From Nocardioidaceae bacterium (GTDB lineage Bacteria; Actinomycetota; Actinomycetes; Propionibacteriales; Nocardioidaceae), in the NCBI GenBank assembly GCA_030655315.1, contig JAURVT010000022.1, positions 1-64,000 of the forward strand: a stretch of 64,000 nt of DNA, read 5' to 3'. The first letter of the stretch is position 1; each line of letters begins with the position of its first letter. Shown here one piece after another: positions 10,215 through 23,562 of the stretch. The notes beneath the pieces were generated by a model. That model worked only from the letters and a program-made list of their open reading frames with translations. It ran no database searches and was not told where the DNA came from. The position numbers and the translations under genes are program-made.

Positions 10215-10904
10215 GTGGAGATCGTGGTCAAGGCCAGGCACTGTGAGGTCACGGACGAGTTCCGGGACCACGTGCACGACAAGCTCGACAAGCTCGCGGA
10301 CAAGTACGACGCCCGCAACAAGATCATCGGCGTCGACGTCGAGGTCACCCACGAGCGCAACCCTCGCCAGCACGACCGGGCCTGCCGCGTCGAGCTCACG
10401 GTGCGCTCCCGCGGACCGGTGATCCGGGCCGAGGCCAGCCATGCCGACAAGATCGGCGCGCTCGAGTGCGCGATGGACAAGCTCGAGGCGCGGCTGCGTC
10501 GCGCGGTCGACCGCCGCCGCATCCACCACGGGCGCCACACGCCCGTCTCGGTCAGCGAGGCCGTGGCCGGCACCAGCAGGGTCGAGTCGTTGCTCGGTGC
10601 GCTGCGCGCCGAGCAGGGGCCCGCCGACGGCGCCACCGCCACCGCGGTCGCCGAGCGCACCGAGGTGCGTCACGAGGGCGGGGTCGAGGTCCTCGGCGAG
10701 GGTCCGCTCGTCGTCCGGGAGAAGACGCACCAGGCGGCGCCGATGACCCTCGACCAGGCGCTGTACGAGATGGAGATGGTCGGTCACGACTTCTACCTCT
10801 TCATCGCCGCCGAGACCGGGTGCCCCAGCGTCGTCTACCGACGCCAGGGCTATGACTACGGAGTCATCCATCTGGAGCAGACGGCGGCCCCCACCGAGGC
10901 CTGA
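10215..10904 (+). CDS. hpf: Ribosome hibernation-promoting factor, long form
   Basis: The protein is about 229 residues if translated from GTG 10215, which follows AGGAGGT closely and yields MEIVVKARHCEVTDEFR, the expected HPF/YfiA start. GTG 10161 is an in-frame alternative that adds 18 residues and lacks a clear ribosome site. The N-terminal S30AE domain (to about residue 100) is joined by a linker to the C-terminal dimerisation domain with VREKTHQAAPMTLDQALYEM and FYLFIAAETG. Long HPF dimerises 70S ribosomes into inactive 100S particles in stationary phase. Confidence 0.92.
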   Translation: MEIVVKARHCEVTDEFRDHVHDKLDKLADKYDARNKIIGVDVEVTHERNPRQHDRACRVELTVRSRGPVIRAEASHADKIGALECAMDKLEARLRRAVDRRRIHHGRHTPVSVSEAVAGTSRVESLLGALRAEQGPADGATATAVAERTEVRHEGGVEVLGEGPLVVREKTHQAAPMTLDQALYEMEMVGHDFYLFIAAETGCPSVVYRRQGYDYGVIHLEQTAAPTEA

Positions 10905-10911
10905 TCGGCCG

Positions 10912-10956
10912 CTTCGACGCGTCCGGGGGCGACTCCCGCCCTCGGACGCGTCGAAG
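10912..10956. terminator. Perfect 14-bp stem-loop after hpf
   Basis: CTTCGACGCGTCCG at 10912-10925 is the exact reverse complement of 10943-10956, with a 17-base loop. It lies between the hpf stop and the next gene's start, so it likely ends hpf transcription. No long T-run follows, which is common in high-GC genomes. Confidence 0.75.
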
Positions 10957-10975
10957 TAGTGGGAGGATGACGACC

Positions 10976-11659
10976 ATGTCCTCCGATTCGGGTGTTGTGG
11001 GCGACGCCGACCGCGTCCGGGTGCTGCTGGTCGACGACCAGGAGCTCTTCCGTCGTGGTCTGGTGCTGGTGCTCTCCGGTGAGGACGACCTCATCGTCGA
11101 GGACGCCGCCGACGGTCGCAGCGCCCTCGCCGCCGTCGCCGCCACCGCGCCCGACGTCGTCCTGCTCGACGTCCGGATGCCGGGGATGTCCGGGCTGGAG
11201 ACCTGCTCGGCGATCAAGCAGCTCTCGCCGTCGACGCTGATCATCATGCTCACCTCGAGCGACGAGGAGTCCGACCTCTACGAGTCGGTCAAGAACGGCG
11301 CCTCGGGCTACCTGCTCAAGGACAGCTCGATCGACCAGGTCGCCGAGGCGATCCGTCTGGTGTCGACCGGCCAGTCCCTGATCAGCCCGGCGATGGCCAC
11401 CAAGCTGCTCGACGAGTTCAAGCAGATGGCGCGACCCGACCCGACCCAGGCGCTCGGCACCCGGCTCACCGACCGCGAGCTCGAGGTCCTGCGCCACGTC
11501 GCCAAGGGGCTGAACAACAAGGAGGTCGCGAAGACCCTGTTCATCTCCGAGAACACCGTGAAGAACCACGTGCGCAACATCCTCGAGAAGCTGCAGATGC
11601 ACTCGCGGATGGAGGCGGTCATGTACGCCGTGCGGACGAAGCTGCTCGACGTCCCGTGA
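10976..11659 (+). CDS. NarL/LuxR-family response regulator
   Basis: The 227-residue regulator starts at ATG 10976; GGGAGG sits eight bases upstream, too close to the earlier ATG at 10967. The receiver domain has LLVDDQELFRRGL and the phospho-Asp in VVLLDVRMPGMSG. The C-terminal LuxR helix-turn-helix reads LTDRELEVLRHVAKGLNNKE, then FISENTVKNHVRNIL. No sensor kinase is adjacent, so the input is unknown. The place between hpf and secA is conserved in related actinobacteria. Confidence 0.9.
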   Translation: MSSDSGVVGDADRVRVLLVDDQELFRRGLVLVLSGEDDLIVEDAADGRSALAAVAATAPDVVLLDVRMPGMSGLETCSAIKQLSPSTLIIMLTSSDEESDLYESVKNGASGYLLKDSSIDQVAEAIRLVSTGQSLISPAMATKLLDEFKQMARPDPTQALGTRLTDRELEVLRHVAKGLNNKEVAKTLFISENTVKNHVRNILEKLQMHSRMEAVMYAVRTKLLDVP

Positions 11660-11672
11660 CGCCCGGTCGCCC

Positions 11673-12917
11673 GTGACGCAGCGCCTGACGGCCCTCCAGG
11701 CGCGTCGTGTCGCGCTCTCGGCCCAGGGGTTCGGTCGTCGGCGTCCGAGCACGGTCCGCGCCTCGCACGTCAACGCGGTGATCGAGCGGCTCGGGCTGTT
11801 CCAGATCGACTCGGTCAACGTGCTCGCGCGGGCGCACTACGTCCCGCTGTTCAGCCGGCTCGGGCCCTACGACCGCGAGCTGCTGCACCGCGCGGCCGGA
11901 CGCTCCCCGCGCCGGCTGTTCGAGTACTGGGCGCACGAGGCGGCGCTGGTCGACGTCCGGCTCCAGCCCGACCTGCGGTTCCGGATGCGGTCGGGCGCGC
12001 GGATGTGGGGGCAGATGGAGCAGGCCGCCCGCGACCACCCCGGGCTGCTCGACTGGGTGGTCGACGAGGTCGCCGCGCGAGGACCGCTGTCGGCCCGTGA
12101 GCTGGCGGCCCGGGCGCCCGAGGGGGCGGGCGCGCGCCGCTCGGACCACTGGGGTTGGAACTGGTCGGTGGTCAAGGGCGCTGTCGAGTACCTGTTCTAC
12201 AAGGGCGAGGTCACCGCGGCCCGTCGCAACGCGGCCTTCGAGCGGCTCTACGACCTGCCCGAGCGGGTGCTGCCGCCCGCCGTCCTCGCCGCTCCCGAGC
12301 CCGACGAGGCCGAGGCGCACCGCCGGCTGGTGCGGTTCGCGTCGCGCGCGCACGGCGTCGCCACCGGGATCGGCCTGCGCGACTACTTCCGGCTCGACCC
12401 CGCCCTCGCGGCGGTCGCGGTCGACGAGCTGGTCGACGCCGGCGAGCTGCTGCCCGTCACGGTGAAGGGATGGACGCGCCCGGCGTACCTGCACCCCGAG
12501 GCCACCGTGCCGCGGCAGGTGCGCGGCCGGGCGCTGCTCAGCCCCTTCGACCCGCTCGTCTTCGAGCGCGCCCGCACCCACGACCTGTTCGGGTTCCACT
12601 ACCGCATCGAGATCTACGTGCCGGCGCACAAGCGGGTCCACGGCTACTACGTGCTGCCCTTCCTGCTCGACGACCGGCTCGTCGCGCGGGTCGACCTCAA
12701 GGCCGACCGCGCGGCCCGCGTGCTGCGCGTGCAGGGCTCCTTCGCCGAGCCCGACGCGCCCGCGGCGACGGCCCGCGAGCTCGCCCTCGAGCTGGCCGAC
12801 GTCGCCTGCTGGCTCGACCTCGACAACGTCGTGGTGGAGCCGCGCGGGGACCTCGCGGCGTCCCTCGCCGCGCAGTCCCAGGTGTCGCCTACGATGGAGG
12901 GTGGCGCTCAGGTCTGA
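11673..12917 (+). CDS. Winged-helix DNA-binding protein, YcaQ/AlkX-like
   Basis: The 414-residue protein has the winged-helix family pattern (HTH_42) shared with the E. coli interstrand-crosslink glycosylase YcaQ. Landmarks are [12 protein letters not shown] near the N-terminus, [51 protein letters not shown], and [11 protein letters not shown] with [14 protein letters not shown]. The FQIDSVN segment lies where the family places its catalytic motif. DNA-repair function is inferred from family only. It starts at GTG 11673, 13 bases after the upstream stop. Confidence 0.82.
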   Translation: MTQRLTALQARRVALSAQGFGRRRPSTVRASHVNAVIERLGLFQIDSVNVLARAHYVPLFSRLGPYDRELLHRAAGRSPRRLFEYWAHEAALVDVRLQPDLRFRMRSGARMWGQMEQAARDHPGLLDWVVDEVAARGPLSARELAARAPEGAGARRSDHWGWNWSVVKGAVEYLFYKGEVTAARRNAAFERLYDLPERVLPPAVLAAPEPDEAEAHRRLVRFASRAHGVATGIGLRDYFRLDPALAAVAVDELVDAGELLPVTVKGWTRPAYLHPEATVPRQVRGRALLSPFDPLVFERARTHDLFGFHYRIEIYVPAHKRVHGYYVLPFLLDDRLVARVDLKADRAARVLRVQGSFAEPDAPAATARELALELADVACWLDLDNVVVEPRGDLAASLAAQSQVSPTMEGGAQV

Positions 12918-12969
12918 GTGCCGCCCGCCCACGGGGACCTGTGGGCCGACGACCCGGGAGTCAGTACTC

Positions 12970-15714
<2,745 letters not shown>

Positions 15715-15720
15715 ACGACC

Positions 15721-15808
15721 CCGGCGCCCGTCCGGCTGCGTTGCTGCCGGCGTCGACGAACGAAGACCAGTTCGCCTTCGCCGACGCGCCTGGCCGGACG
15801 GGCGCCGG
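15721..15808. repeat. Long stem-loop element, copy 1 (downstream of secA)
   Basis: CCGGCGCCCGTCCGG at 15721-15735 is perfectly complementary to 15794-15808. The ~58-base interior contains TCGACGAACGA and CCAGTTCGCCTTCG, which recur inside a second stem-loop at 24117-24225 with different outer arms. The shared interior and non-identical stems suggest a dispersed structured element rather than two unrelated terminators. Confidence 0.8.
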
Positions 15809-15824
15809 ACCCGATCAGGTGAGG

Positions 15825-15861
15825 ATCGGCGTATGACCGCATAGCGCGGTCATACGCCGAT
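15825..15861. terminator. Perfect 16-bp hairpin
   Basis: ATCGGCGTATGACCGC at 15825-15840 pairs with 15846-15861 around a five-base loop. It lies between secA and the convergent gene ending at 15976, so a bidirectional terminator is the simplest reading. The 114 bases to 15975 show no gene. Confidence 0.85.
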
Positions 15862-15975
15862 TCTGCTGTCTGCGGGGGCGGACGACGTGCGGCGACGAGG
15901 CCGGGTCGCGGCGGGTGGGGCGCCGTCATTCGCTGCGGGGGTGCGGGCGCCGACTGCCCCGGCAGCACCCAGCAC

Positions 15976-16470
15976 CTATCCCCAGACCACCGCCGTGCAG
16001 ACCCACCGGGCGTCGTCGCGTCGGTCCTCCTGGAGCTCCAGGCGCAGGGCGAGCGCGCGGGAGCGGTGGCCCTGGACGACGCGGGCCGACACCTCGGCGC
16101 TGTAGCCGTGGGGACGGCCGACGTGCACCGACGCGACCCGGGAGCGGGGCGTGGTGGTGGTGCGCCGGCCGGACTCGGTCCGGGCGCGGGCGATGGTGGC
16201 GAGGCGGCGACCGACCTGGTCGTGCACCTCGGGCGTCGTCCACCGGATCAGCTGCGACAGCGGGCGGTGGCCGCCGGCCACCTCCACGAGCACCTGCACG
16301 AGCGACAGGGCCCGGGCCTCCATGTGGTCCGACGGCACCGGCTGGGGGCGCGGATGGCCGGCCGGGGGAATCGGCAGGCACCCCTCGAGCGGCAGCTGCC
16401 ACTGGTCGGCCGACGTCACCAGGTGGCGGCGGGGCAGGTCGGGCAGGCGTCGGATCTGGAGGGTGCTCAT
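15976..16470 (-). CDS. Rv3235 family protein
   Basis: The product is 164 residues from ATG 16470. The central ARALSLVQVLVEVAGGHRPL followed by QLIRWTTPEV matches the small actinobacterial Rv3235 family, whose function is unknown. The N-terminus is basic and proline-rich. The start overlaps the stop of the LysM gene by four bases (ATGA), so the two are translationally coupled. Its position downstream of secA, transcribed toward it, is typical of the family. Confidence 0.72.
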   Translation of the reverse strand: MSTLQIRRLPDLPRRHLVTSADQWQLPLEGCLPIPPAGHPRPQPVPSDHMEARALSLVQVLVEVAGGHRPLSQLIRWTTPEVHDQVGRRLATIARARTESGRRTTTTPRSRVASVHVGRPHGYSAEVSARVVQGHRSRALALRLELQEDRRDDARWVCTAVVWG

Positions 16471-17129
16471 GGGTGGTCCCTGGTCGTCGGGTCGGGGTGC
16501 GGGGGAGCGGGCTGCCGCAGGCGGGTGCCCGGCAGGAGGAGGTCGGCGTCGGGTCCGATCCGGGACCGGTTGGCCCGGTGCCACGCGGCGGTGGACCTGG
16601 CGACGGCGGCGTCGGACGCGCCGGCCGGCAGCCGCTGTCGGGCGAGGTCCCACAGGCAGTCGCCGGGCAGCACCTCGACCCAGGACGTCCGGGTCGGTGC
16701 GGCGACGACGCGCTCGGGCGCCTCGGGCCGCTCGGGCAGGCGCAGGCCGCTGAGGTCGGGGTGGTCGCGGTCGGCGCCGACGCGGGGTGCGGCCGACCCG
16801 GTCGGTGCCGCCCCCACGACCACCACGGCGACGCCTGCGGTGACCAGCACGAGTCGGCGCCACCGCTCGGGCGTCAGGCGCAGGGCCAGCCGCAGCGCCC
16901 GGGAGCGCGGCGCGACGACGTCGAGCACCAGCAGCGTCACGGCCGACAGGCCCAGGTACAGCGCCGCCGCCGTGCCGGCGAGGACGAGCACGTCCGCCAC
17001 GGCGACCTCGAGGGTCAGCCCCGGGCCCGCCTCGAGGAGCCGATCCACGCGGACCGGGACCGAGGGCGTCAGCACGACGCCGGTGGCGAGCACCGCGATG
17101 ACGGCGAGGCGGCGGGTGGAGAGGGTCAT
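16467..17129 (-). CDS. Membrane protein with C-terminal LysM-like domain
   Basis: The 220-residue protein has hydrophobic segments at about residues 7-24, 42-70 and 92-110, then a Pro-rich linker. A C-terminal LysM-like module follows, with VLPGDCLWDLARQRL, an Asn in HRANRSRIG and LLLPGTRL. LysM modules bind peptidoglycan or chitin-like glycans, so an envelope-anchored protein is likely. It is the first gene of a two-gene unit with the Rv3235-family protein. Confidence 0.72.
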   Translation of the reverse strand: MTLSTRRLAVIAVLATGVVLTPSVPVRVDRLLEAGPGLTLEVAVADVLVLAGTAAALYLGLSAVTLLVLDVVAPRSRALRLALRLTPERWRRLVLVTAGVAVVVVGAAPTGSAAPRVGADRDHPDLSGLRLPERPEAPERVVAAPTRTSWVEVLPGDCLWDLARQRLPAGASDAAVARSTAAWHRANRSRIGPDADLLLPGTRLRQPAPPHPDPTTRDHP

Positions 17130-17254
17130 GGTGGCTGCTCGGCATTCGAAGAGAACGTTTGGGGACGTTTGGATACGTAGACGGATCCTGGGCGACCGGT
17201 GCGGTCGGCGTCAAGGGGTGGAGCGAGGGTGTGGACGGCCGTACCGTGTCGCCC

Positions 17255-17788
17255 GTGGCCTGGGACGAGCTGTTCGCCGACCTCGAGTCGTCGGCCGAGG
17301 CATGGGAGCAGCGCGAGCGGGACGCCGAGATCCTCGAGCGGACCCGCAGCGCCTGGTCCCGGGTGCGGTGGGCCGACCGGTGCGTCGGGTCGTCCGTCGC
17401 GCTGCGCGTCGACGGGCTGGGCGTGGTCGACGGCGAGGTCGACACGGTGGCCCGCACGTGGCTGCTGCTGAGGTCCGCGGGCGCGGTGGACTGGGTGGTG
17501 GCGCTCGACGCCGTGCTCGGCGTGGTCGGGGCGCCCGCGTCACCGGTCGCACGGGCCCGCGGCGGCGAGGTCGCCGCCCGGATGGGCTGGACCAACGCGT
17601 GGACGGTGCTGACGCGCGACCGTGCCGCGGTCCAGGTGGTGCGCCGCGACGGGAGCCGGGTGGAGGGGCTGCCGGTGCGGGTGGGGGAGGACTTCGTCGA
17701 GCTGCGGTCCGAGGACGGACGCGCCCGACCCGAGCTGGTGCCGTTCGGCGCCGTGGCCGCGGTGCGCTGCCCGCGTCTGCACGCCTGA
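17255..17788 (+). CDS. Conserved hypothetical actinobacterial protein
   Basis: I chose GTG 17255, giving VAWDELFADLESSAEAWEQ and 177 residues. The open frame reaches back to 17159, but that extension does not look family-like. The start region is a charged helix (LESSAEAWEQRERDAEIL). The remainder alternates Val-rich strands with Gly turns (SSVALRVDGLGVVDGEVDT), suggesting a small beta-barrel fold; this is inference. Homologues lie beside the LysM and BldC-like genes in related genomes. The 125 bases upstream contain two ACGTTTGG repeats near 17155 and 17165, possibly promoter elements. Confidence 0.6.
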   Translation: MAWDELFADLESSAEAWEQRERDAEILERTRSAWSRVRWADRCVGSSVALRVDGLGVVDGEVDTVARTWLLLRSAGAVDWVVALDAVLGVVGAPASPVARARGGEVAARMGWTNAWTVLTRDRAAVQVVRRDGSRVEGLPVRVGEDFVELRSEDGRARPELVPFGAVAAVRCPRLHA

Positions 17789-17789
17789 G

Positions 17790-18026
17790 CTAGACCTGCT
17801 CGGCCTCGCTGTCGGTGCGCGACTCGCGGCGGGTGACGGCGTACTGGCGCTGGATGTAGTCCTCGAGCTCGGTGGCCTCGATCCGCCAGATCCCGCGGCC
17901 ACCGATCTTGATGCCGCGCAGCTCACCGGTGCGGAGCAGGCCGAGGACGACGCGCTCGGTGACGCTCAGCACCTCGGCGACCTCGATCGGCGAGAGGAAC
18001 CGAGGCTCGGTGGATCCCAACGGCAT
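17790..18026 (-). CDS. BldC-like MerR-type helix-turn-helix protein
   Basis: This 78-residue DNA-binding protein is a single winged HTH with FLSPIEVAEVLSVTERVV and the wing IKIGGRGIWRIEATELEDYI. It matches BldC/excisionase-type regulators, which bind DNA cooperatively as head-to-tail oligomers in Streptomyces development. It ends one base after the stop of the upstream convergent gene. It should not be read as a mobile-element excisionase: the location is a conserved chromosomal one. Confidence 0.82.
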   Translation of the reverse strand: MPLGSTEPRFLSPIEVAEVLSVTERVVLGLLRTGELRGIKIGGRGIWRIEATELEDYIQRQYAVTRRESRTDSEAEQV

Positions 18027-18116
18027 GGGGCCAGTGTGCCAGCAGGGACGGACGGGTCGGCCCCGCGACGCCCACCTGTGGAGAACCGCTGGACGGACGG
18101 GCGCGAACAGGGTGAG

Positions 18117-18809
18117 ATGTCCGCCATGTCCCCACCGGAGTCCAGCTCGGGCGCCCCGCGGGCGGCCCGGCTCCGTCGTCGTCGCTGGTCCGATCCGCGC
18201 GTGCTCGTCGGCGCCGTCGTGGTGGCGGCCTCGGTCGCCGGCGTCACGACCCTGGTCACCCGGGCGGACGACACCGTCGCCGTCTGGGCCACGAGCGCAG
18301 CGGTCCGCGCCGGCGAGCCCGTCGACGTCGGACAGCTGCGGGCGGTGCGGGTGCGCCTCGACGACGACACCGGCGCGCGCTACGTCACCGCCGAAGGGGC
18401 GGCGTCCGACCGCTTCGTGGCCGGCCTCGGCGACCGCGTCTGGACCCGGTCGCTCACCGGTGGGGAGCTCGTCGCGGCCGGCGCCCTGGCCGCGCAGGCC
18501 GACGCGGTCGAGGCCGAGGTGCCGGTCCGGGTCGAGCGGGGCGCGCTGCCCGACGACCTCGCCACGGGCGACCGCGTCGACGTCTGGGTCTCGGCGCAGG
18601 ACGCCGCGGCCGCCACCGACGCCCCCGGCGCGAGGCGCGTCGCGTCCGCGTCCCGGGTGCTCGACGTGGGCGGAGACGGCGGCGCGCTCGGCGACGCCAC
18701 CGCGACCACCGTCCTGCTCGCCGTCGACGACACCGCGCTCGAGGACCTGCTCGGCGCCATGGGCGGCGCACGGGTGACCCTGGTCCGGGTGCCCGGCGCG
18801 GGCGCATGA
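18117..18809 (+). CDS. SAF-domain protein, CpaB/RcpC-like (Tad pilus)
   Basis: The product is about 230 residues from ATG 18117 (ATG 18126 is equally possible). One transmembrane helix lies at about residues 30-50 (VLVGAVVVAASVAGVTTLV). An SAF-like domain follows, with AVRAGEPVDVGQLRAV and TRSLTGGELVAAGAL, as in CpaB/RcpC proteins of Flp pilus assembly. Its stop overlaps the start of the CpaE-like gene by four bases. The matching CpaF ATPase is not adjacent but lies near 31.7 kb. Confidence 0.72.
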   Translation: MSAMSPPESSSGAPRAARLRRRRWSDPRVLVGAVVVAASVAGVTTLVTRADDTVAVWATSAAVRAGEPVDVGQLRAVRVRLDDDTGARYVTAEGAASDRFVAGLGDRVWTRSLTGGELVAAGALAAQADAVEAEVPVRVERGALPDDLATGDRVDVWVSAQDAAAATDAPGARRVASASRVLDVGGDGGALGDATATTVLLAVDDTALEDLLGAMGGARVTLVRVPGAGA

Positions 18810-20032
18810 CCCTCGCGGTGCTGCTGGCCGCGGCCGACGAGCCGTGGGAGTCCACCGTCGCCCAGGACCTCCAGCACGCGCCCGGCGTCAGCCTCGCCCG
18901 CCGGTGCGTCGACGTGGCCGACGTCCTGGCGACGGCCGCCAGCGGCGGTGCCGACGTCGCCCTGCTGTCGCTGCGGCTGCCGGGGCTCGACGCCGACGTC
19001 GTGCGCCGGCTGCGCGAGAGCCGGGTCGTCCCCGTCGCCGTCGGTGGTATCGAGGTCGACGCCGCCCGCACCACGGCCCTCGGCGTGGCCGCCGTCGTGG
19101 GGGTCGACGACGTCGTGGACCTGCCGCGGCTCGTGGAGGACGCACGCGTCGACGTCGACGTGCCCGCCGCGGGCCCGTCGCCCACCCCCGGCCACGGGCG
19201 GGTCGTCACCGTCTGGGGACCCACCGGTGCGCCCGGTCGCAGCACGGTGGCGGTGGGTCTCGCGAGCGAGGCGGCCCACCTCGGCATCCCCACGCTGCTC
19301 GTCGACGCGGACGTCAACGGCGGGGCCGTCGCCCCGATGCTGGCGCTCCTCGACGAGGTCAGCGGGCTGCTCGCCGCGGCCCGCGCGGCCAACACCGGGA
19401 GCCTCGACGCCGCCGGACTCGTGGGCCACGCCCGCGAGGTGACGCCCGGTCTCGACGTCCTGACCGGCCTGCCGCGCGCGGACCGGTGGCCGGCGCTCCG
19501 ACCGGCCGCGTTCGACGCGGTGCTCGAGGTGGCCCGCACCACCGCGGCCCTCGTGGTCGTCGACGTCGGGTTCGACCTCGAGCCGGGCGACGACCCGCTC
19601 GACCCGGCCGGACCGCGGCGGTCCGCGACCACCGCGTCGGCGCTGGCGCGCGCCGACACCGTCGTGGCGGTCGGGTCGGCCGACCCGCTCGGGCTGGCCC
19701 GGCTGACCCGGGGCCTCCACGACCTGCGCGAGGTGGTGCCCGACCGCGCTCCGCTGGTGGTGGTCAACCGGGCCCGGGAGTCGCTGGGGTGGGACCACGA
19801 CGAGGTGTCCCGGTCGCTCGAGCGGTTCACGGGCGTCGCGCCCTCGGTCTTCCTGCGCGACGACCGTGCCGCCGTCGACCGTGCCTGGGTGCACGGCCAG
19901 GCCCTGGTCGAGTGCGCGCCGGACTCGCCGCTGCGCCGTGACCTGGCGGGCCTCACCCGTCGCGTCGTGGTGCCCGTGGGCGGAGCACCGGCACGGGCGC
20001 GCGGTCGGCGTCGGGTCCGCCCGTTAGCCTGA
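18806..20032 (+). CDS. CpaE-like ATPase (ParA/MinD family) of the Tad pilus
   Basis: This 408-residue protein has a receiver-like N-terminal part (VALLSLRLPGLDADVV) and a C-terminal ParA/MinD ATPase domain. The P-loop is WGPTGAPGRSTVAVGLA, without the usual KGG, as is common in actinobacterial CpaE proteins. The downstream ATPase motif LLVDADVNGG follows. CpaE-type proteins position Tad secretion machines. Genes for the rest of the machine occur at 31.7 kb and 49.8-54 kb, so this system is split across the window. Confidence 0.75.
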   Translation: MTLAVLLAAADEPWESTVAQDLQHAPGVSLARRCVDVADVLATAASGGADVALLSLRLPGLDADVVRRLRESRVVPVAVGGIEVDAARTTALGVAAVVGVDDVVDLPRLVEDARVDVDVPAAGPSPTPGHGRVVTVWGPTGAPGRSTVAVGLASEAAHLGIPTLLVDADVNGGAVAPMLALLDEVSGLLAAARAANTGSLDAAGLVGHAREVTPGLDVLTGLPRADRWPALRPAAFDAVLEVARTTAALVVVDVGFDLEPGDDPLDPAGPRRSATTASALARADTVVAVGSADPLGLARLTRGLHDLREVVPDRAPLVVVNRARESLGWDHDEVSRSLERFTGVAPSVFLRDDRAAVDRAWVHGQALVECAPDSPLRRDLAGLTRRVVVPVGGAPARARGRRRVRPLA

Positions 20033-20061
20033 CCGGGCGCCTACCCCCGCGAGGACCCCCG

Positions 20062-21471
20062 ATGCCTGCACGCCTGAACCCGATCGACGCCCTGTTCCTC
20101 AGCGAGGAGACCCGCACCACGCCGCGTCAGGTCACCACCCTCGCGGTGCTCGAGCCCGGGCCCGACGGGTTCGACTACGACCGCCTCGTGCGCGTCATCT
20201 CCGAGCGGATCGCGCTCGTGCCGCGCTACCGCCAGCGGGTGATGTCGGTGCCCGGACACGTCGGCGCGCCGGTCTGGGTGGACGACGAGGACTTCGACCT
20301 CACCTACCACGTGCGCCGCTCGGCCCTGCCGAGCCCGGGCACGAGCGAGTCCCTCCGCGACCTCGTCTCGCGGTTGATCTCGCGTCGGCTCGACCTCGAC
20401 AAGCCGCTGTGGGAGGCCTACCTGGTGGAGGGCCTCGAGCACGGACGGGTCGCGCTGCTCATCAAGTCCCACCAGGCCCTGGTCGACGGCTCCGAGACGG
20501 TCGACCTCGCGCAGGTCCTGCTCGAGGAGACCACGCGCGACCGCGACGTCCCGCACGACGGCTGGACCCCGCGCGCCGCGCCCAGCCCGTTCACGCTCGT
20601 CGCGGACTCGCTGACCGACCTCGCGACCCACCCGACCAAGGCGGCCGGTCTCGCCGGCGCGCTGCTGGGACGCGCCGCGTCGCTGCTGCCGGTGCTCGGT
20701 CCGCCGCGGGCCGACCACGACCACCTGCTCACCGGCGAGCTGAGCCAGCACCGCCGCTTCGTCACCGTGGCCACCCGGCTCGAGGACTACCGGCGCGTCC
20801 GCGACGCCCACGGGGGCACGGTCAACGACGTCATCCTCGCCACGATCGCGAGCGCGGTACGGGCCTGGCTGCTCACGCGCGCCGAGCCGGTGGCCGACAC
20901 GATGCGCCTGCGCGCGATGGTGCCCATGTCGGTCGTGTCGCCCGACGGAGCGCCCACCTCGCTCGGCAGCAAGGTCCGCGGGCACCTGCTCACGCTGCCC
21001 GTCGGCGAGAGCAACCCCGTCGTCCGGCTGCACCAGGTCTCCTACGCCCTCAAGGCGCACCGCGAGACCGGGGTCGCCGTCGCGGCCAACACCCTCGCCG
21101 GCCTCCCCGGGTTCGCTCCCACCACCTTCCACGCGGTCGGCGCGCGCGTCGCCGACTCGGCGTCGGGCCGCTCGTTCCAGCTCGTCATCACCAACGTGCC
21201 GGGGCCGCAGGAGCCGATGTACATGGCGGGTGCACGGGTCGCCGAGACCTACCCGGCGCTGCCGCTCGCCCACGACCGGCTGCTGTCGATCGGCGTCACG
21301 TCCTACGACGGCGGCGTCTACTTCGGGCTGGTCGCCGACCGCCAGGCCATCCCCGACGCCGACGTGCTCGGCCAGTGCATCTCCGAAGCGCTGGACGAGC
21401 TCGTCGAGAGCACCAGCCCCACCCGTCAGCGCGCCCCGCGCGGCCGCAAGCGCCCGGCGGCCAAGTCGTGA
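20062..21471 (+). CDS. WS/DGAT-family acyltransferase with HQxxxDG motif
   Basis: The 469-residue protein matches wax ester synthase/diacylglycerol acyltransferases: PRYRQRVMSVPGHVGAPVWV near the N-terminus, DLDKPLWEAYLVEGL, NDVILATIASAVRAWL, and NVPGPQEPMYMAGA near the C-terminus. The catalytic HHxxxDG is present as HQALVDG, so the second His, normally the general base, is Gln. Acyl transfer may therefore be altered or lost. It starts at ATG 20062 and overlaps the DUF6912 gene. Confidence 0.82.
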   Translation: MPARLNPIDALFLSEETRTTPRQVTTLAVLEPGPDGFDYDRLVRVISERIALVPRYRQRVMSVPGHVGAPVWVDDEDFDLTYHVRRSALPSPGTSESLRDLVSRLISRRLDLDKPLWEAYLVEGLEHGRVALLIKSHQALVDGSETVDLAQVLLEETTRDRDVPHDGWTPRAAPSPFTLVADSLTDLATHPTKAAGLAGALLGRAASLLPVLGPPRADHDHLLTGELSQHRRFVTVATRLEDYRRVRDAHGGTVNDVILATIASAVRAWLLTRAEPVADTMRLRAMVPMSVVSPDGAPTSLGSKVRGHLLTLPVGESNPVVRLHQVSYALKAHRETGVAVAANTLAGLPGFAPTTFHAVGARVADSASGRSFQLVITNVPGPQEPMYMAGARVAETYPALPLAHDRLLSIGVTSYDGGVYFGLVADRQAIPDADVLGQCISEALDELVESTSPTRQRAPRGRKRPAAKS

Positions 21472-21776
21472 GCACGCGCGCCTACCTCGCCGTCAGTCGG
21501 GACCACCTGCGATCGCTCGCGTCCGACGGCGTCCTGCGCCGCGAGGGCACCGTCGCGTTCGTCTCGGAGAGCGACGACGAGGAGGACGAGACCGACGCGG
21601 CGGCGTCGGCCGCGGACTGGGCCGAGCAGGAGGACGGCGAGGCCCTCGTGGTGGTCGCCGACCTCGACGACCCCGAGGACCCCGCCGAGGACGTCCCGCT
21701 CACGCGGATCGCGTGCTTCCTCGTGGGCGACGAGCTCGCCTGGTACGCCGTCCAGGAGCTCGACTCGCTGCCCTGA
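21468..21776 (+). CDS. DUF6912 family protein
   Basis: The 102-residue acidic protein starts at a GTG overlapping the acyltransferase stop. The pattern TRAYLAVSRDHLRSL, then an acidic AAA(D/E)-rich middle and ALVVVADLDD is that of small actinobacterial DUF6912 proteins of unknown function. Coupling to the acyltransferase suggests a shared process, which is inference. Confidence 0.65.
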   Translation: MSTRAYLAVSRDHLRSLASDGVLRREGTVAFVSESDDEEDETDAAASAADWAEQEDGEALVVVADLDDPEDPAEDVPLTRIACFLVGDELAWYAVQELDSLP

Positions 21777-21780
21777 CGCC

Positions 21781-21797
21781 CCCGGCATCGCGCCGGG
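21781..21797 (+). terminator. Short GC hairpin after DUF6912 gene
   Basis: CCCGGC at 21781-21786 pairs with GCCGGG at 21792-21797 and is followed by CGGTTT. It is a plausible intrinsic terminator for the acyltransferase operon but is short. Confidence 0.5.
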
Positions 21798-21933
21798 CGG
21801 TTTGACGACCGGCTCGCGGGGCAGACCCGGCCCGGCTCCACCGTCCGGGCGTCGGGAACGACGGGACCATCGCACCATCGCGTGGACGTCGTGCGCTTTG
21901 GCCGTGTCGGGACGAGGTGGCAGGGTGGGACGC

Positions 21934-23561
<1,628 letters not shown>

Positions 23562-23562
<1 letters not shown>

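Noticed and set aside
17790-18026. Treating the small HTH protein as an excisionase of a mobile element
   Set aside because: It is a BldC-like regulator in a conserved chromosomal neighbourhood, with no integrase nearby.
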